DNA from: Microbacterium sp.
Lineage (GTDB): Bacteria > Actinomycetota > Actinomycetes > Actinomycetales > Microbacteriaceae
DNA: 64,000 nucleotides
Reading direction: 5' to 3'
Assembly: GCF_031180975.1 (NCBI RefSeq)
Contig: NZ_JAPSLI010000004.1
Location: 248,001-312,000, forward strand
Part shown: piece by piece, positions 38,609 to 49,124 of the stretch
How the letters are laid out: each line of letters begins with the position of its first letter
How positions within the stretch are numbered: position 1 is the first letter of the stretch
Notes under the pieces: generated by a model
Database searches by the model: none
What the model was told of the DNA's origin: nothing
Seen by the model: the letters and a program-made list of their open reading frames with translations, nothing else
Position numbers and translations under genes: made by a program

Positions 38609-39016
38609 GTGGGAAAGAACTACATCGATATCGAGGACGACCAGGGCTCCACGTTGCGCTACCGCAAGCACGTGAACGGCCGTGGCCTCGTCGCGCATGG
38701 CGCGAAGGTGCACCCGAAGGCACTCATCGAGGCCGGCGCCTATATCGAGCCCGGAGCACGCGTAGGCGCCGGCGCGCGAGTCGCCCGCGGCGCCTGGGTG
38801 GAACCGGATGCCGTGATCGGCGAGAACGCGCAGATCGACGCGCACGCACACATCGGCCCCGGGGCCGCCGTCGGTGACGGCGCGCACATCGGGGTCCGCA
38901 CCGAAGTCGGCGCCGGCGCACGCATCGCGCGCGGCGCCCGCATCGGCGACGACGAGACCGTCCGCCCCGGCATGCGGATCGCGACCGACCAGAAGGGTCT
39001 CTGGCTGGCCGCCTGA
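38609..39016 (+). CDS. Hexapeptide-repeat (left-handed beta-helix) protein
   Basis: GTG start; AHGAKVHPKALIEAGAYIEPGARVGAGARVARGAWVEPDAVIGENAQIDAHAHIGPGAAVGDGAHIG. Confidence 0.8.
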   Translation: MGKNYIDIEDDQGSTLRYRKHVNGRGLVAHGAKVHPKALIEAGAYIEPGARVGAGARVARGAWVEPDAVIGENAQIDAHAHIGPGAAVGDGAHIGVRTEVGAGARIARGARIGDDETVRPGMRIATDQKGLWLAA

Positions 39017-39048
39017 GATCCGGCATCCGCTCGCGACGGCTGCAGAGC

Positions 39049-39079
39049 GAAGGGCCGCACAGCTCCTGTGCGGCCCTTC
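39049..39079. terminator. Strong bidirectional hairpin GAAGGGCCGCACA-GCTCC-TGTGCGGCCCTTC
   Basis: 13-bp perfect arms, 5-nt loop, between convergent genes. Confidence 0.85.
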
Positions 39080-39109
39080 TCGTGTCGGCTTCCCCGGGAG
39101 GGACGCGCG

Positions 39110-39550
39110 TCACCGTCGGCGGAGCAGTCCGTACCCCTGACCGGCGGCGAGGCTTGCCAGCGCGAGGGCGGCGACGAGCAGCCCGAAGTCGCGCAGCGCG
39201 ATGTCGAGGTAGCCGCCCACGCTCACCAGGCTGACGATGATCCCAGCCAGCCACGCGGCGACGACGTAGCCGCCGAGCCGCGGAAGGAAGGCGACCAGGA
39301 TGCCGGCGACGATCTCCACAGCGCCGACGATGTACATCGCGGTGCGCGCATCGCCGGCGATGATCCCGTCCATCCACGACGCGAGGTACCGCTCCCAGTC
39401 CGAGGTGAGGATACGGACGAACTTGTCCAGACCGAACAGAATCGGCGCGACCGTGAACAGCGTACGCAGCATGACGAACGCCTGCCGGTTGCCGTCGTGC
39501 GACGTGCGGACGTCGCTGTTCCCCGCACGCGTGCGTGTCTGAGTGCTCAT
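39110..39550 (-). CDS. DoxX family membrane protein
   Basis: ILFGLDKFVRILTSDWERYLASWMDGII...AVEIVAGILVAFLPRLGGYVVAAWLAGIIVSL. Confidence 0.8.
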   Translation of the reverse strand: MSTQTRTRAGNSDVRTSHDGNRQAFVMLRTLFTVAPILFGLDKFVRILTSDWERYLASWMDGIIAGDARTAMYIVGAVEIVAGILVAFLPRLGGYVVAAWLAGIIVSLVSVGGYLDIALRDFGLLVAALALASLAAGQGYGLLRRR

Positions 39551-39587
39551 CGTTGAGCCCCCTTTCTAAATGAAGATAAGATCTACG

Positions 39588-39608
39588 TTAGAAGCGGGAT
39601 GCTTCTAA
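39588..39608. promoter_or_regulatory. Operator-like inverted repeat TTAGAAGC-GGGAT-GCTTCTAA
   Basis: Perfect 8-bp arms in the divergent doxX/HTH intergenic region. Confidence 0.65.
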
Positions 39609-39638
39609 AAACAAGATCATCTCCTGATAGAGGTCGCC

Positions 39639-40379
39639 ATGGACGTCTCCTCGGATGCCGCGAGCATCGGAACGCTGGCAGATGACACGCGCCGAGCGCT
39701 CTACGAGCACGTGTGTGCGCAGGCTGAGCCCGTGGGGCGGGAGGCGGTCGCCTCGGCACTGGACATTCCCGTTCACATGGCCCGGTTCCACCTGGACAAG
39801 CTCGTCGACGCAGGCCTGCTCGAAACCGAGTTCCGCCGACTGAGCGGCAGGTCGGGCCCCGGCGCGGGCCGTCCGTCGAAGCTGTACCGGCGGGCCGCGC
39901 AGACGATCACGGTCTCGCTTCCGGAACGACGCTACGACCTGGTGGGGCACCTCCTGGCCGCCGCGATCGAGCGGTCGGGCGACGGGCTGCCCCTCGATGC
40001 GGCGCTCGACGAGGTGGCGCGCGACGAGGGTCGGCGCGCGGGCGCCGCCCTGCCCCGCGACGACGAGGACGAGCTCGAGCGAGCCGCCCGGGCGCTGCGG
40101 ATGCAGGGGTACGAGCCGCGCAGCGCCGACGACGCGCTGATCCTCGCGAACTGTCCGTTCGACAGCCTTGCCCGCGACCACACCGCGCTGGTCTGCTCTG
40201 CGAACCACTCGTACGTGGACGGCGTCCTCGACGGACTCGGCTGCGCTCACCTGCGGGCTCGCCTCGAACCCGCGGACGGGCTGTGCTGCGTCGCGGTGCG
40301 GGAGGCCGCCCGCGCGGCAGGCGCCGGCGGGACGGATGCCGGCGGCGAGGGCGCCGGCGGCGAACGGCCGGTACCCTGA
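39639..40379 (+). CDS. HTH transcriptional regulator with C-terminal Cys-containing sensor domain
   Basis: ASIGTLADDTRRALYEHVCAQ...AVASALDIPVHMARFHLDKLVDAGLLE (winged HTH); ANCPFDSLAR...VCSANHSYVDGVLDGLG...GLCCVAV. Confidence 0.85.
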   Translation: MDVSSDAASIGTLADDTRRALYEHVCAQAEPVGREAVASALDIPVHMARFHLDKLVDAGLLETEFRRLSGRSGPGAGRPSKLYRRAAQTITVSLPERRYDLVGHLLAAAIERSGDGLPLDAALDEVARDEGRRAGAALPRDDEDELERAARALRMQGYEPRSADDALILANCPFDSLARDHTALVCSANHSYVDGVLDGLGCAHLRARLEPADGLCCVAVREAARAAGAGGTDAGGEGAGGERPVP

Positions 40380-40383
40380 TCGG

Positions 40384-41193
40384 ATGAGCAGTCAGCGCCG
40401 CACCCCGCAGGGCGGCAAGCCGCACCGCGGCGGCCGTCCCACGACTGCCAAGGGCGGTGCGGGCAAGGTCGGCGGGAGCAAGCCGGGCGCGGGCAAGGGA
40501 TCCCGCGCCGCGAAGCCGGCGAAGCGGATGCCGGATGCCGTCGCGCCGGAGGACCTCACGCCGCGCACCTTCCGTCTCGGCATCATCCCTGGCGCGACTC
40601 CCGGCCGCTGGATCGACGCGTGGAAACAGCGGATGCCGCACGTCGAGATCGAGCTGGTCCCGATCTCTGCGCAGGAGCAGGTGCACGCGCTGCGCGAACT
40701 GGATGCCGCGATCGTGCGGCTTCCGGTGGAGCGAAGTGGCCCTTCGAGCAGCGAGGCTCCGGTGGGGCCCGAGCCGCTGACGGACGAGTTCCACGTGATC
40801 CGGCTCTACGACGAGACGCCGGTGGTGGTGACATCCGCCGACTCCCACCTCATGGCCGCCGACGAGCTGACCGCAGCCGACCTCGACGGCGAGGTGCTCA
40901 TCACCCCGCTCGACGACGTGCTGGGGCCGCTGGGACCGTCCACCACTCCCCCGAACTTCGCGCCGCTCGCGACGACCGCGGACGCCGTCGCGACGGTCGC
41001 GTCGGGCGTCGGCATCCTGGTCGTGCCGATGTCGCTCGCCCGCGCACACCACCGCAAGGATGCCGATCACCGGCCGCTCGTGGACGGACCGCTCTCGCCC
41101 GTGGCGCTGGCGTGGCGGCGCGACCGGACGACGCCCGACGTCGACACGTTCGTGGGCATCGTCCGGGGTCGCACCGCCAACTCTTCGCGCTGA
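40384..41193 (+). CDS. LysR-type substrate-binding domain protein lacking an N-terminal HTH
   Basis: TFRLGIIPGATPGRWIDAWKQRMPHVEIELVPIS; N-terminus is a basic Gly/Lys/Ala-rich tail instead of wHTH. Confidence 0.75.
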   Translation: MSSQRRTPQGGKPHRGGRPTTAKGGAGKVGGSKPGAGKGSRAAKPAKRMPDAVAPEDLTPRTFRLGIIPGATPGRWIDAWKQRMPHVEIELVPISAQEQVHALRELDAAIVRLPVERSGPSSSEAPVGPEPLTDEFHVIRLYDETPVVVTSADSHLMAADELTAADLDGEVLITPLDDVLGPLGPSTTPPNFAPLATTADAVATVASGVGILVVPMSLARAHHRKDADHRPLVDGPLSPVALAWRRDRTTPDVDTFVGIVRGRTANSSR

Positions 41194-41235
41194 TCCTGGC
41201 GGCGCCGCGTTTCGTCTCGTCGCTGCGTTCCCCGC

Positions 41236-43764
<2,529 letters not shown>

Positions 43765-43780
43765 TGTGTCCTCCTGGAAA

Positions 43781-43801
43781 GTTGAGCGTGCTTCGCTCAA
43801 G
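43781..43801 (-). promoter_or_regulatory. HAIR (HspR)-like inverted repeat CTTGAGCGAAGCACGCTCAAC
   Basis: CTTGAGC-N7-GCTCAAC, close to the HAIR consensus CTTGAGT-N7-ACTCAAG, directly upstream of the Clp ATPase. Confidence 0.65.
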
Positions 43802-43849
43802 TTTAACGCGAACGAGTCCCAGGTATTCCCGCGTCGATAGACTCGCCGG

Positions 43850-44566
43850 GTGGTCTCGCTCCTGTACGTGTGCGTGCGGCCGGAGGCCGGTGCCGCCGAC
43901 GCCGAGCACCGCTCGTTCCGCCGCGCACTCGGCGTCCCCTCGGTCGATCGGATAGACCTCATCCGGCATCCGCTCGACGGCCCGCTGGCCGGGCGCTACG
44001 AGGGCGTCGTCGTCGGCGGATCCCCGTTCAACGTCGTCGCCGAGGAACGCGACGCGGTGCAGCACCGCGTGGAGGACGACTTGGAGGCCATCGCCCGCGA
44101 GGCGATCGACGGCGGCCTGGCGGCGTTCTTCACCTGCTACGGCATCGGCGTGGTGACCCGGATGCTGGGAGGCGTCGTCGGCACGGCGACACCGGAGTCC
44201 ACGCGTCCCACCACGGTGCGGATCACGGATGCCGCCGCCGGCGACCCCGTCTTCGGCCCGAGCGCACCGTCGATGACGGTGCTGACCGCGCACAAGGAGG
44301 GCTCGACCGAACCGCCGCCCGGCGGCGTGCTGCTGGCCACCAACGACGACTGCCCGGTGCAGGCGTACCGCGTGGGCACCCGGCTGTACGCCACGCAGTT
44401 CCATCCCGAGGTCACCCCGCAGGACTTCGTCGACCGGATGGCGTACTACCGGACGACCGGGTACTTCGACCCGCGACAGTACGATCTCACCGCGCAGCGC
44501 GTGCTCGCGGCATCCGTCTCCGGCACCGACCTGCTGCGGCGTTTCGCCGAGCGGCTCGCGAGCTGA
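43850..44566 (+). CDS. Class I glutamine amidotransferase-like protein
   Basis: VVVGGSPFNV, AAFFTCYGIGVVTRMLGG (nucleophile Cys), ATQFHPEVTPQDF. Confidence 0.88.
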   Translation: MVSLLYVCVRPEAGAADAEHRSFRRALGVPSVDRIDLIRHPLDGPLAGRYEGVVVGGSPFNVVAEERDAVQHRVEDDLEAIAREAIDGGLAAFFTCYGIGVVTRMLGGVVGTATPESTRPTTVRITDAAAGDPVFGPSAPSMTVLTAHKEGSTEPPPGGVLLATNDDCPVQAYRVGTRLYATQFHPEVTPQDFVDRMAYYRTTGYFDPRQYDLTAQRVLAASVSGTDLLRRFAERLAS

Positions 44567-44586
44567 CGACCTCGCGAGGTGAGCGG

Positions 44587-45045
44587 CTACCCGCCGAGCA
44601 ACGCGATCCGTTCGTCGAGATAGTCGGCGAGGGGCACGTGCGCGCCCCCGGGCGACCATCGCACGTGCGGCACGCCTTCGATCAGCGCGAGCGGCCCTGA
44701 TTCTTTCCCGGCGTCCACCACGGCGGCGTCCAATGGTGTCCAGCCGACATGCACCACCTCACCCTCGGCGAACCCGCCGCGCCGCGCCTGCGCGCGCCGC
44801 TCGGCCCGCTGCCGGGCGGACTCGGCCGGGTAGCCGCGCCGCACCGGCTCGGCGGCGCGGAGCACCTCGCCGGTCGCCAGCACGCCGTCGTCGGTGAGCA
44901 GCAGCACGCCGAGATGCCAGGCCGTGCCGGCGCGGACGATCCGCGTCCCCCGCCACCGCGACGAGCGCTCCACGCCCAGCCCTTCGCGCGGAGCGCCGGC
45001 CAGGCGGCCACGTGCGTCGTCGAGCAGGGCGGCGGTGGTGGTCAT
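44587..45045 (-). CDS. Hypothetical protein
   Basis: MTTTAALLDDARGRLAGAPREGLGVERSSRWRGTRIVRAGTAWHLGVLLLTDDG...; start at 45043-45045. Confidence 0.65.
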   Translation of the reverse strand: MTTTAALLDDARGRLAGAPREGLGVERSSRWRGTRIVRAGTAWHLGVLLLTDDGVLATGEVLRAAEPVRRGYPAESARQRAERRAQARRGGFAEGEVVHVGWTPLDAAVVDAGKESGPLALIEGVPHVRWSPGGAHVPLADYLDERIALLGG

Positions 45046-45119
45046 CCCCTCAGAGTAACGATTCGCCCCGCATCGCCCGGAAGGGCAGAATCGTTGCACA
45101 CCCCCTCGCGAGGAGCACC

Positions 45120-45971
45120 ATGTCCCAACCCGATACCGCACGCCTTCTGATCGCCTGCGACGACCAGCCGGGTATCGTCGCCGCCGTCGCCGGAGCGCTC
45201 GCGGAGCACGGCGCCAACATCATCTCGCTCGACCAGCACTCCACCGACTCCGAGGGCGGCCGGTTCTTCCAGCGCACGGTGATCCACCTCGAGGGGCTCG
45301 CCGCGCGGCGCCCCGAGCTGGAGGCCGCGATCGCGAAGGTGGCGGGTCGGTTCGACATGGACTGGTCGCTGCATGACGCGTCGCGCCGCAAGCGCGTCGC
45401 GATCTTCGTGTCGAAGTACGACCACTGCCTGATGGAGCTGCTGTGGCGCACCCAGCGCGGCCAGCTGGACATCGACATCACCATGGTGCTCTCCAACCAT
45501 CCCGACCTCGCGGAGTCGGTGCGGTCGTTCGGGGTGCCGTTCGTGCACATTCCCTCGACCGACAAGGCCGAGATGGAGCGCCGCCAGCTGGAGCTGCTGC
45601 AGGGCAACGTCGACCTCGTCGTGCTGGCGCGCTACATGCAGATCCTCACCGACGACTTCATCGAGCGCGTGGGCGCACCGGTGATCAACATCCACCACTC
45701 GTTCCTGCCCGCGTTCGTCGGCGCCAACCCGTACGCGCGGGCGAAGGAGCGTGGCGTGAAGCTGATCGGCGCGACCGCGCACTACGCCACCGCGGATCTG
45801 GACGAGGGTCCGATCATCGAGCAGGACGTCACCCGCGTCACGCATGCGGAGTCCGCCGCCGAGCTGCAGCGCCGCGGCGCCGACGTGGAGCGCCTGGTGC
45901 TCGCCCGTGCCGTGCAGTGGCACGCGGAGGACCGCGTGATCGTGCACGGCCGCTCCACCGTCATCCTCTAG
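45120..45971 (+). CDS. purU: Formyltetrahydrofolate deformylase
   Basis: ACT domain N-terminus; VLSNHPDLAESVRSFGVPFVHIPSTD; INIHHSFLPAFVGANPYARAKERGVKLIGATAHYATADLDEGPIIEQD. Confidence 0.95.
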   Translation: MSQPDTARLLIACDDQPGIVAAVAGALAEHGANIISLDQHSTDSEGGRFFQRTVIHLEGLAARRPELEAAIAKVAGRFDMDWSLHDASRRKRVAIFVSKYDHCLMELLWRTQRGQLDIDITMVLSNHPDLAESVRSFGVPFVHIPSTDKAEMERRQLELLQGNVDLVVLARYMQILTDDFIERVGAPVINIHHSFLPAFVGANPYARAKERGVKLIGATAHYATADLDEGPIIEQDVTRVTHAESAAELQRRGADVERLVLARAVQWHAEDRVIVHGRSTVIL

Positions 45972-45998
45972 CGCGCGCAGTCGGGCGCCGCGTCCCGC

Positions 45999-47039
45999 TC
46001 AGGTGGGAAGGCCGGCCTGGAGCTCGGAGAAGACGTCGGCGGCCGACTCGCCGCGCGCGAGCGGGGCGGACTGGCCCAGCCACAGCGACTGCAGATCGCC
46101 CATCCCGCGCTCCCCGGCGACGGCGCGGAAGCGCCCGGTGAGCCAGTTCTGCGCCGGGAACGGCGCGATCGCGCCGTCCTTTTCGATGCCGGCGACCGCG
46201 CGGTTGCGGGCACCGCGGGCGAGACGCCCGCTCATCGCGCGGGTGAGCACGGTCTCGTCGGCAGCGGTGGAGCGGATCGCGGCGCGGTGCGCGTCGTTGG
46301 CGGCCGACTCCCTCGTCACCAGGAAGGGCGTGCCCACCTGCACCCCTGACGCGCCCAGCGCGAAGGCGGCAGCCACCCCGCGCCGGTCGGCGATGCCGCC
46401 GGCGGCGATGACGGGCACCGACACGGCATCCACGACCTGGGGCAGCAGCGAGAACAGCCCGACCAGCGATTCGGATGCCGGGCGCAGGAACGACACGCGA
46501 TGCCCCGCGGCCTCCGTGCCGGTGGCGACGACCGCATCCACGCCACCCCGCTCCAGGGCGACCGCCTCGGCGACCGTCGTGGCCGTGCCGATCACCCGGA
46601 TGCCGCGGCGGTGCGCCTCCGCCACGACTTCGGGCGCCGGCACGCCGAACACGACGCTGAGCGCAGCGGGTGCGGCATCCCACACCGCCGCCAGTTGCTC
46701 GTCCAGCGGAGGCAGGTAGCGCTCGGGACGCGGCGGCGGCGTCAGCCCCACCTCGGCGAAGTACGGGGTGAGCGCCTGCGCATATCCGTCGTGCCGCTCG
46801 TCCGGTGCGACCTCGTCGCCGGTGGGCAGCCAGATGTTCAGGGCGAAGGGGGCGCTCGTCGCCCGCCGCAGCTCGGCCGCCGTCCGCCGGATCCGTTCAC
46901 CGTCGTAGCCGTACAGGCCGTACGAACCGAGGCCTCCCGCCTCGCTCACCGCCGCGGTGAGGACGACGGACGAGAGTCCGCCGAAGGGTGCCAGGACGAT
47001 CGGATGCCGGATGCCGAGGAGTTCGCGCAGATCGGTCAT
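45999..47039 (-). CDS. Nitronate monooxygenase family protein
   Basis: MTDLRELLGIRHPIVLAPFGGLSSVVLTAAVSEAGGLGSYG; VATGTEAAGHRVSFL; VPVIAAGGIADRRGVAAAFALGASGVQVGTPFL. Confidence 0.92.
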   Translation of the reverse strand: MTDLRELLGIRHPIVLAPFGGLSSVVLTAAVSEAGGLGSYGLYGYDGERIRRTAAELRRATSAPFALNIWLPTGDEVAPDERHDGYAQALTPYFAEVGLTPPPRPERYLPPLDEQLAAVWDAAPAALSVVFGVPAPEVVAEAHRRGIRVIGTATTVAEAVALERGGVDAVVATGTEAAGHRVSFLRPASESLVGLFSLLPQVVDAVSVPVIAAGGIADRRGVAAAFALGASGVQVGTPFLVTRESAANDAHRAAIRSTAADETVLTRAMSGRLARGARNRAVAGIEKDGAIAPFPAQNWLTGRFRAVAGERGMGDLQSLWLGQSAPLARGESAADVFSELQAGLPT

Positions 47040-47096
47040 CCTTCGAGGCTACGCCCGCGGCGGTCGGGCTCCGGCGCGCATGTCGCCGGACACGAC

Positions 47097-47134
47097 GAAG
47101 CGCCCGGGTAAGGGGGGAGGAACCCGGGCGCTTC
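47097..47134. terminator. Hairpin GAAGCGCCCGGGT...ACCCGGGCGCTTC
   Basis: 13-bp perfect arms, 12-nt loop, downstream of the minus-strand gene 47155-47466. Confidence 0.75.
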
Positions 47135-47154
47135 GTCCAGACTGACCGGAGCGG

Positions 47155-47466
47155 TCAGAGCGGGGGCAGGTGGCGGATGCGCACCCGCGGCTGGGAGCGG
47201 TCGGATGCCGCAGCGACAGCGTCGTCGAGGGCGTCGAACAGCTCGGCGAAATCGTGGAACCGCGAGCGTCTGGGGCACGGCGTCCGCAGCCACAGCACGT
47301 CGAGGGATCCGGTGCTGTTGCGCTCCACATAGGCGATCAGGCAGTCCGCGTCGCCGTGCCGTCGCGCCGGATCGCAGATGCGCCAGCTGTCGCGGCCGAG
47401 CGACGTCAACTCCCAGTCCCCATGCGGAGCGGGCGATCTCGGAACGTCGGGAAGAACAGTACTCAC
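47155..47466 (-). CDS. Hypothetical protein
   Basis: MSTVLPDVPRSPAPHGDWELTSLGRDSWRICDPARRHGDADCLIAYVERNSTGSLDVLWLR; overlaps the SDR gene stop by 4 bp. Confidence 0.75.
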   Translation of the reverse strand: MSTVLPDVPRSPAPHGDWELTSLGRDSWRICDPARRHGDADCLIAYVERNSTGSLDVLWLRTPCPRRSRFHDFAELFDALDDAVAAASDRSQPRVRIRHLPPL

Positions 47467-48347
47467 AGTGCCTTACCTCCTGTCACAGCGATGACGCTGC
47501 CCGATGTGTACGACGATTCCTCGGCGGCCAGGTACACGTACGCCCCGGCCAGTTCGGCCGGCTGCCCCGCTCTGCCGAGCGGGGTGTCCGAGCCGAAGTT
47601 CGCGACCTTCTCGTCCCCCCACCCGGTGGCGGGGATGAGAGGGGTCCAGATCGGGCCGGGCGCGACGGCGTTGACCCGGATGCCGCGCTCTCCCGCCTCG
47701 GAGGCGAGTGCCTTCACGAAGGCGACCTGCGCGGCCTTGGTCATCGCGTAGTCGATCAGACCCGGCGAAGGTTGGAAGGCCTGGATGGATGCCGTCACGA
47801 TGATGCTCGCCCCAGCGGGAAGGTCGGGGTAGGCGGCGCGTGCGGTGAACAGCGTGCCCATCAGGTTGGTCTCGAAGACGCGGCGCATCTCCTCGGTCTC
47901 GAGGTTCTCGAAGCCGCCGACATCATGCTGGTACGCGGCGTTGAGGACGAGGACGTCCAGTCCGCCGAGCGCGTCCCGGGCCTGACGGACCGCCTCGGTC
48001 GCGAAGGCCTCGTCGCGCAGGTCGCCGGCGATACCGAGGCCCTGCACACCCGCTTCGTGGATGAGCGAGACTGTGTCGTCCGCGTCCTCCTGCTCCTCCG
48101 GCATGTGCACGATGGCGACGTCTGCGCCCTCTCGCGCATACGCGATCGCGACGGCCCGGCCGATGCCGGAGTCGCCGCCGGTGATGAGCGCTTTGCGTCC
48201 GCGAAGCCGGCCGTGGCCGGTGTAGGTGTCCTCGCCGTGGTCCGGCGTCGGGGTCGTCTCCTCGGTGAGGCCCGGCTGGTCCTGCTGCTGGGGCGGGAAC
48301 GGCTCCTCGCGATGTGCGTGCCGAGGGTCGGACGTGCTGTCACTCAT
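47463..48347 (-). CDS. SDR family oxidoreductase (YhdF/GsiB-type stress SDR)
   Basis: KALITGGDSGIGRAVAIAYAREGADVAIVHMPEEQEDA; IDYAMTKAAQVAFVKALASE; VIAVTGGKAL. Confidence 0.92.
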   Translation of the reverse strand: MSDSTSDPRHAHREEPFPPQQQDQPGLTEETTPTPDHGEDTYTGHGRLRGRKALITGGDSGIGRAVAIAYAREGADVAIVHMPEEQEDADDTVSLIHEAGVQGLGIAGDLRDEAFATEAVRQARDALGGLDVLVLNAAYQHDVGGFENLETEEMRRVFETNLMGTLFTARAAYPDLPAGASIIVTASIQAFQPSPGLIDYAMTKAAQVAFVKALASEAGERGIRVNAVAPGPIWTPLIPATGWGDEKVANFGSDTPLGRAGQPAELAGAYVYLAAEESSYTSGSVIAVTGGKAL

Positions 48348-48443
48348 CGTGGGCGCCTCCAGTGTTCTGCTGCATCTGCGGGGTGCCGGCCGGATGTCGC
48401 AGGCCGGTCAGTCAACCATGCCTGGCGAGCATCGGGGATCCCA

Positions 48444-48453
48444 GGGGGTTGAC
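48444..48453 (-). promoter_or_regulatory. GTCAACCCCC element upstream of SDR gene
   Basis: Minus-strand GTCAACCCCC, about 97 bp upstream of the SDR start; one of six such sites. Confidence 0.5.
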
Positions 48454-48588
48454 ACCGGGCGCGGCTTCCCGCATACGCGCGCGCCGTCGCTCTCCGGCCG
48501 GTAGCCCCTGCCGTTCGGCCGTGTCAACCGTCTTGGCTCTCGGGGGTCGCCGCGCAGGATGGGAGGACCGCACGAGAGGAGTACCGGC

Positions 48589-48879
48589 ATGTCCGATGCA
48601 GAGATGTCCGATTCGCAGCCGCTGTCCGACGGCGAGGTCCCCGAGGTCGACGCCACCGTGGTCGGCAAGGACGGCCTCCAGCCCGAGACCCAGGGTGACG
48701 AACCGCTCGACGCCGAGCTCGGCGACGAGGGCCAGGGCGATCTCGGCGAGGGCGACGGGCGGCAGCACTCCGGTGACGCGCCCGACGACCTGCGCACCGA
48801 GCCGCCGCAGGAGTCGCCGGTGACGCAGGAGACCCCGGCCACCCCGAACGAGACCAGGCAGGGGACGACGCACCCATGA
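48589..48879 (+). CDS. Acidic low-complexity hypothetical protein
   Basis: 96 aa Asp/Glu/Gly/Pro-rich; ATG preceded by GAGAGGAG. Confidence 0.6.
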   Translation: MSDAEMSDSQPLSDGEVPEVDATVVGKDGLQPETQGDEPLDAELGDEGQGDLGEGDGRQHSGDAPDDLRTEPPQESPVTQETPATPNETRQGTTHP

Positions 48880-49124
48880 GCGGCATCGGCGACCAGGGCA
48901 TGATGCCCGAGCACGTGCAGCCCGCCACCCCCGACGACGACACCATGGAGCCGGAGGCGGTCGACAACACGGTGCGCGAGAAGCGGGCCGAGAAGCAGGG
49001 CGGGCGCGGCGACCAGGACGGCGCTCAACCGGCCGGTGGTGACCGGTCGGACATCAGCGGCGAGGACGGCGCTCAGCCGGGCACGGAGGACGGCGGGACG
49101 GACTTCAGCCAGCGGAACCCGTAA
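48876..49124 (+). CDS. Second acidic low-complexity hypothetical protein
   Basis: 82 aa; ATGA overlap with preceding ORF; disordered, similar composition. Confidence 0.55.
   Translation: MSGIGDQGMMPEHVQPATPDDDTMEPEAVDNTVREKRAEKQGGRGDQDGAQPAGGDRSDISGEDGAQPGTEDGGTDFSQRNP

Noticed and set aside
40730-40780. Possible second in-frame repeat insert in the LysR-like gene (VERSGPSSSEAPVGPEP)
   Set aside because: No convincing inverted arms could be drawn; may be an ordinary loop.
49073-49124. Frameshift suspected where the acidic ORF runs into the GH13 3' end
   Set aside because: Both frames end cleanly; simple 52-bp convergent overlap is sufficient.
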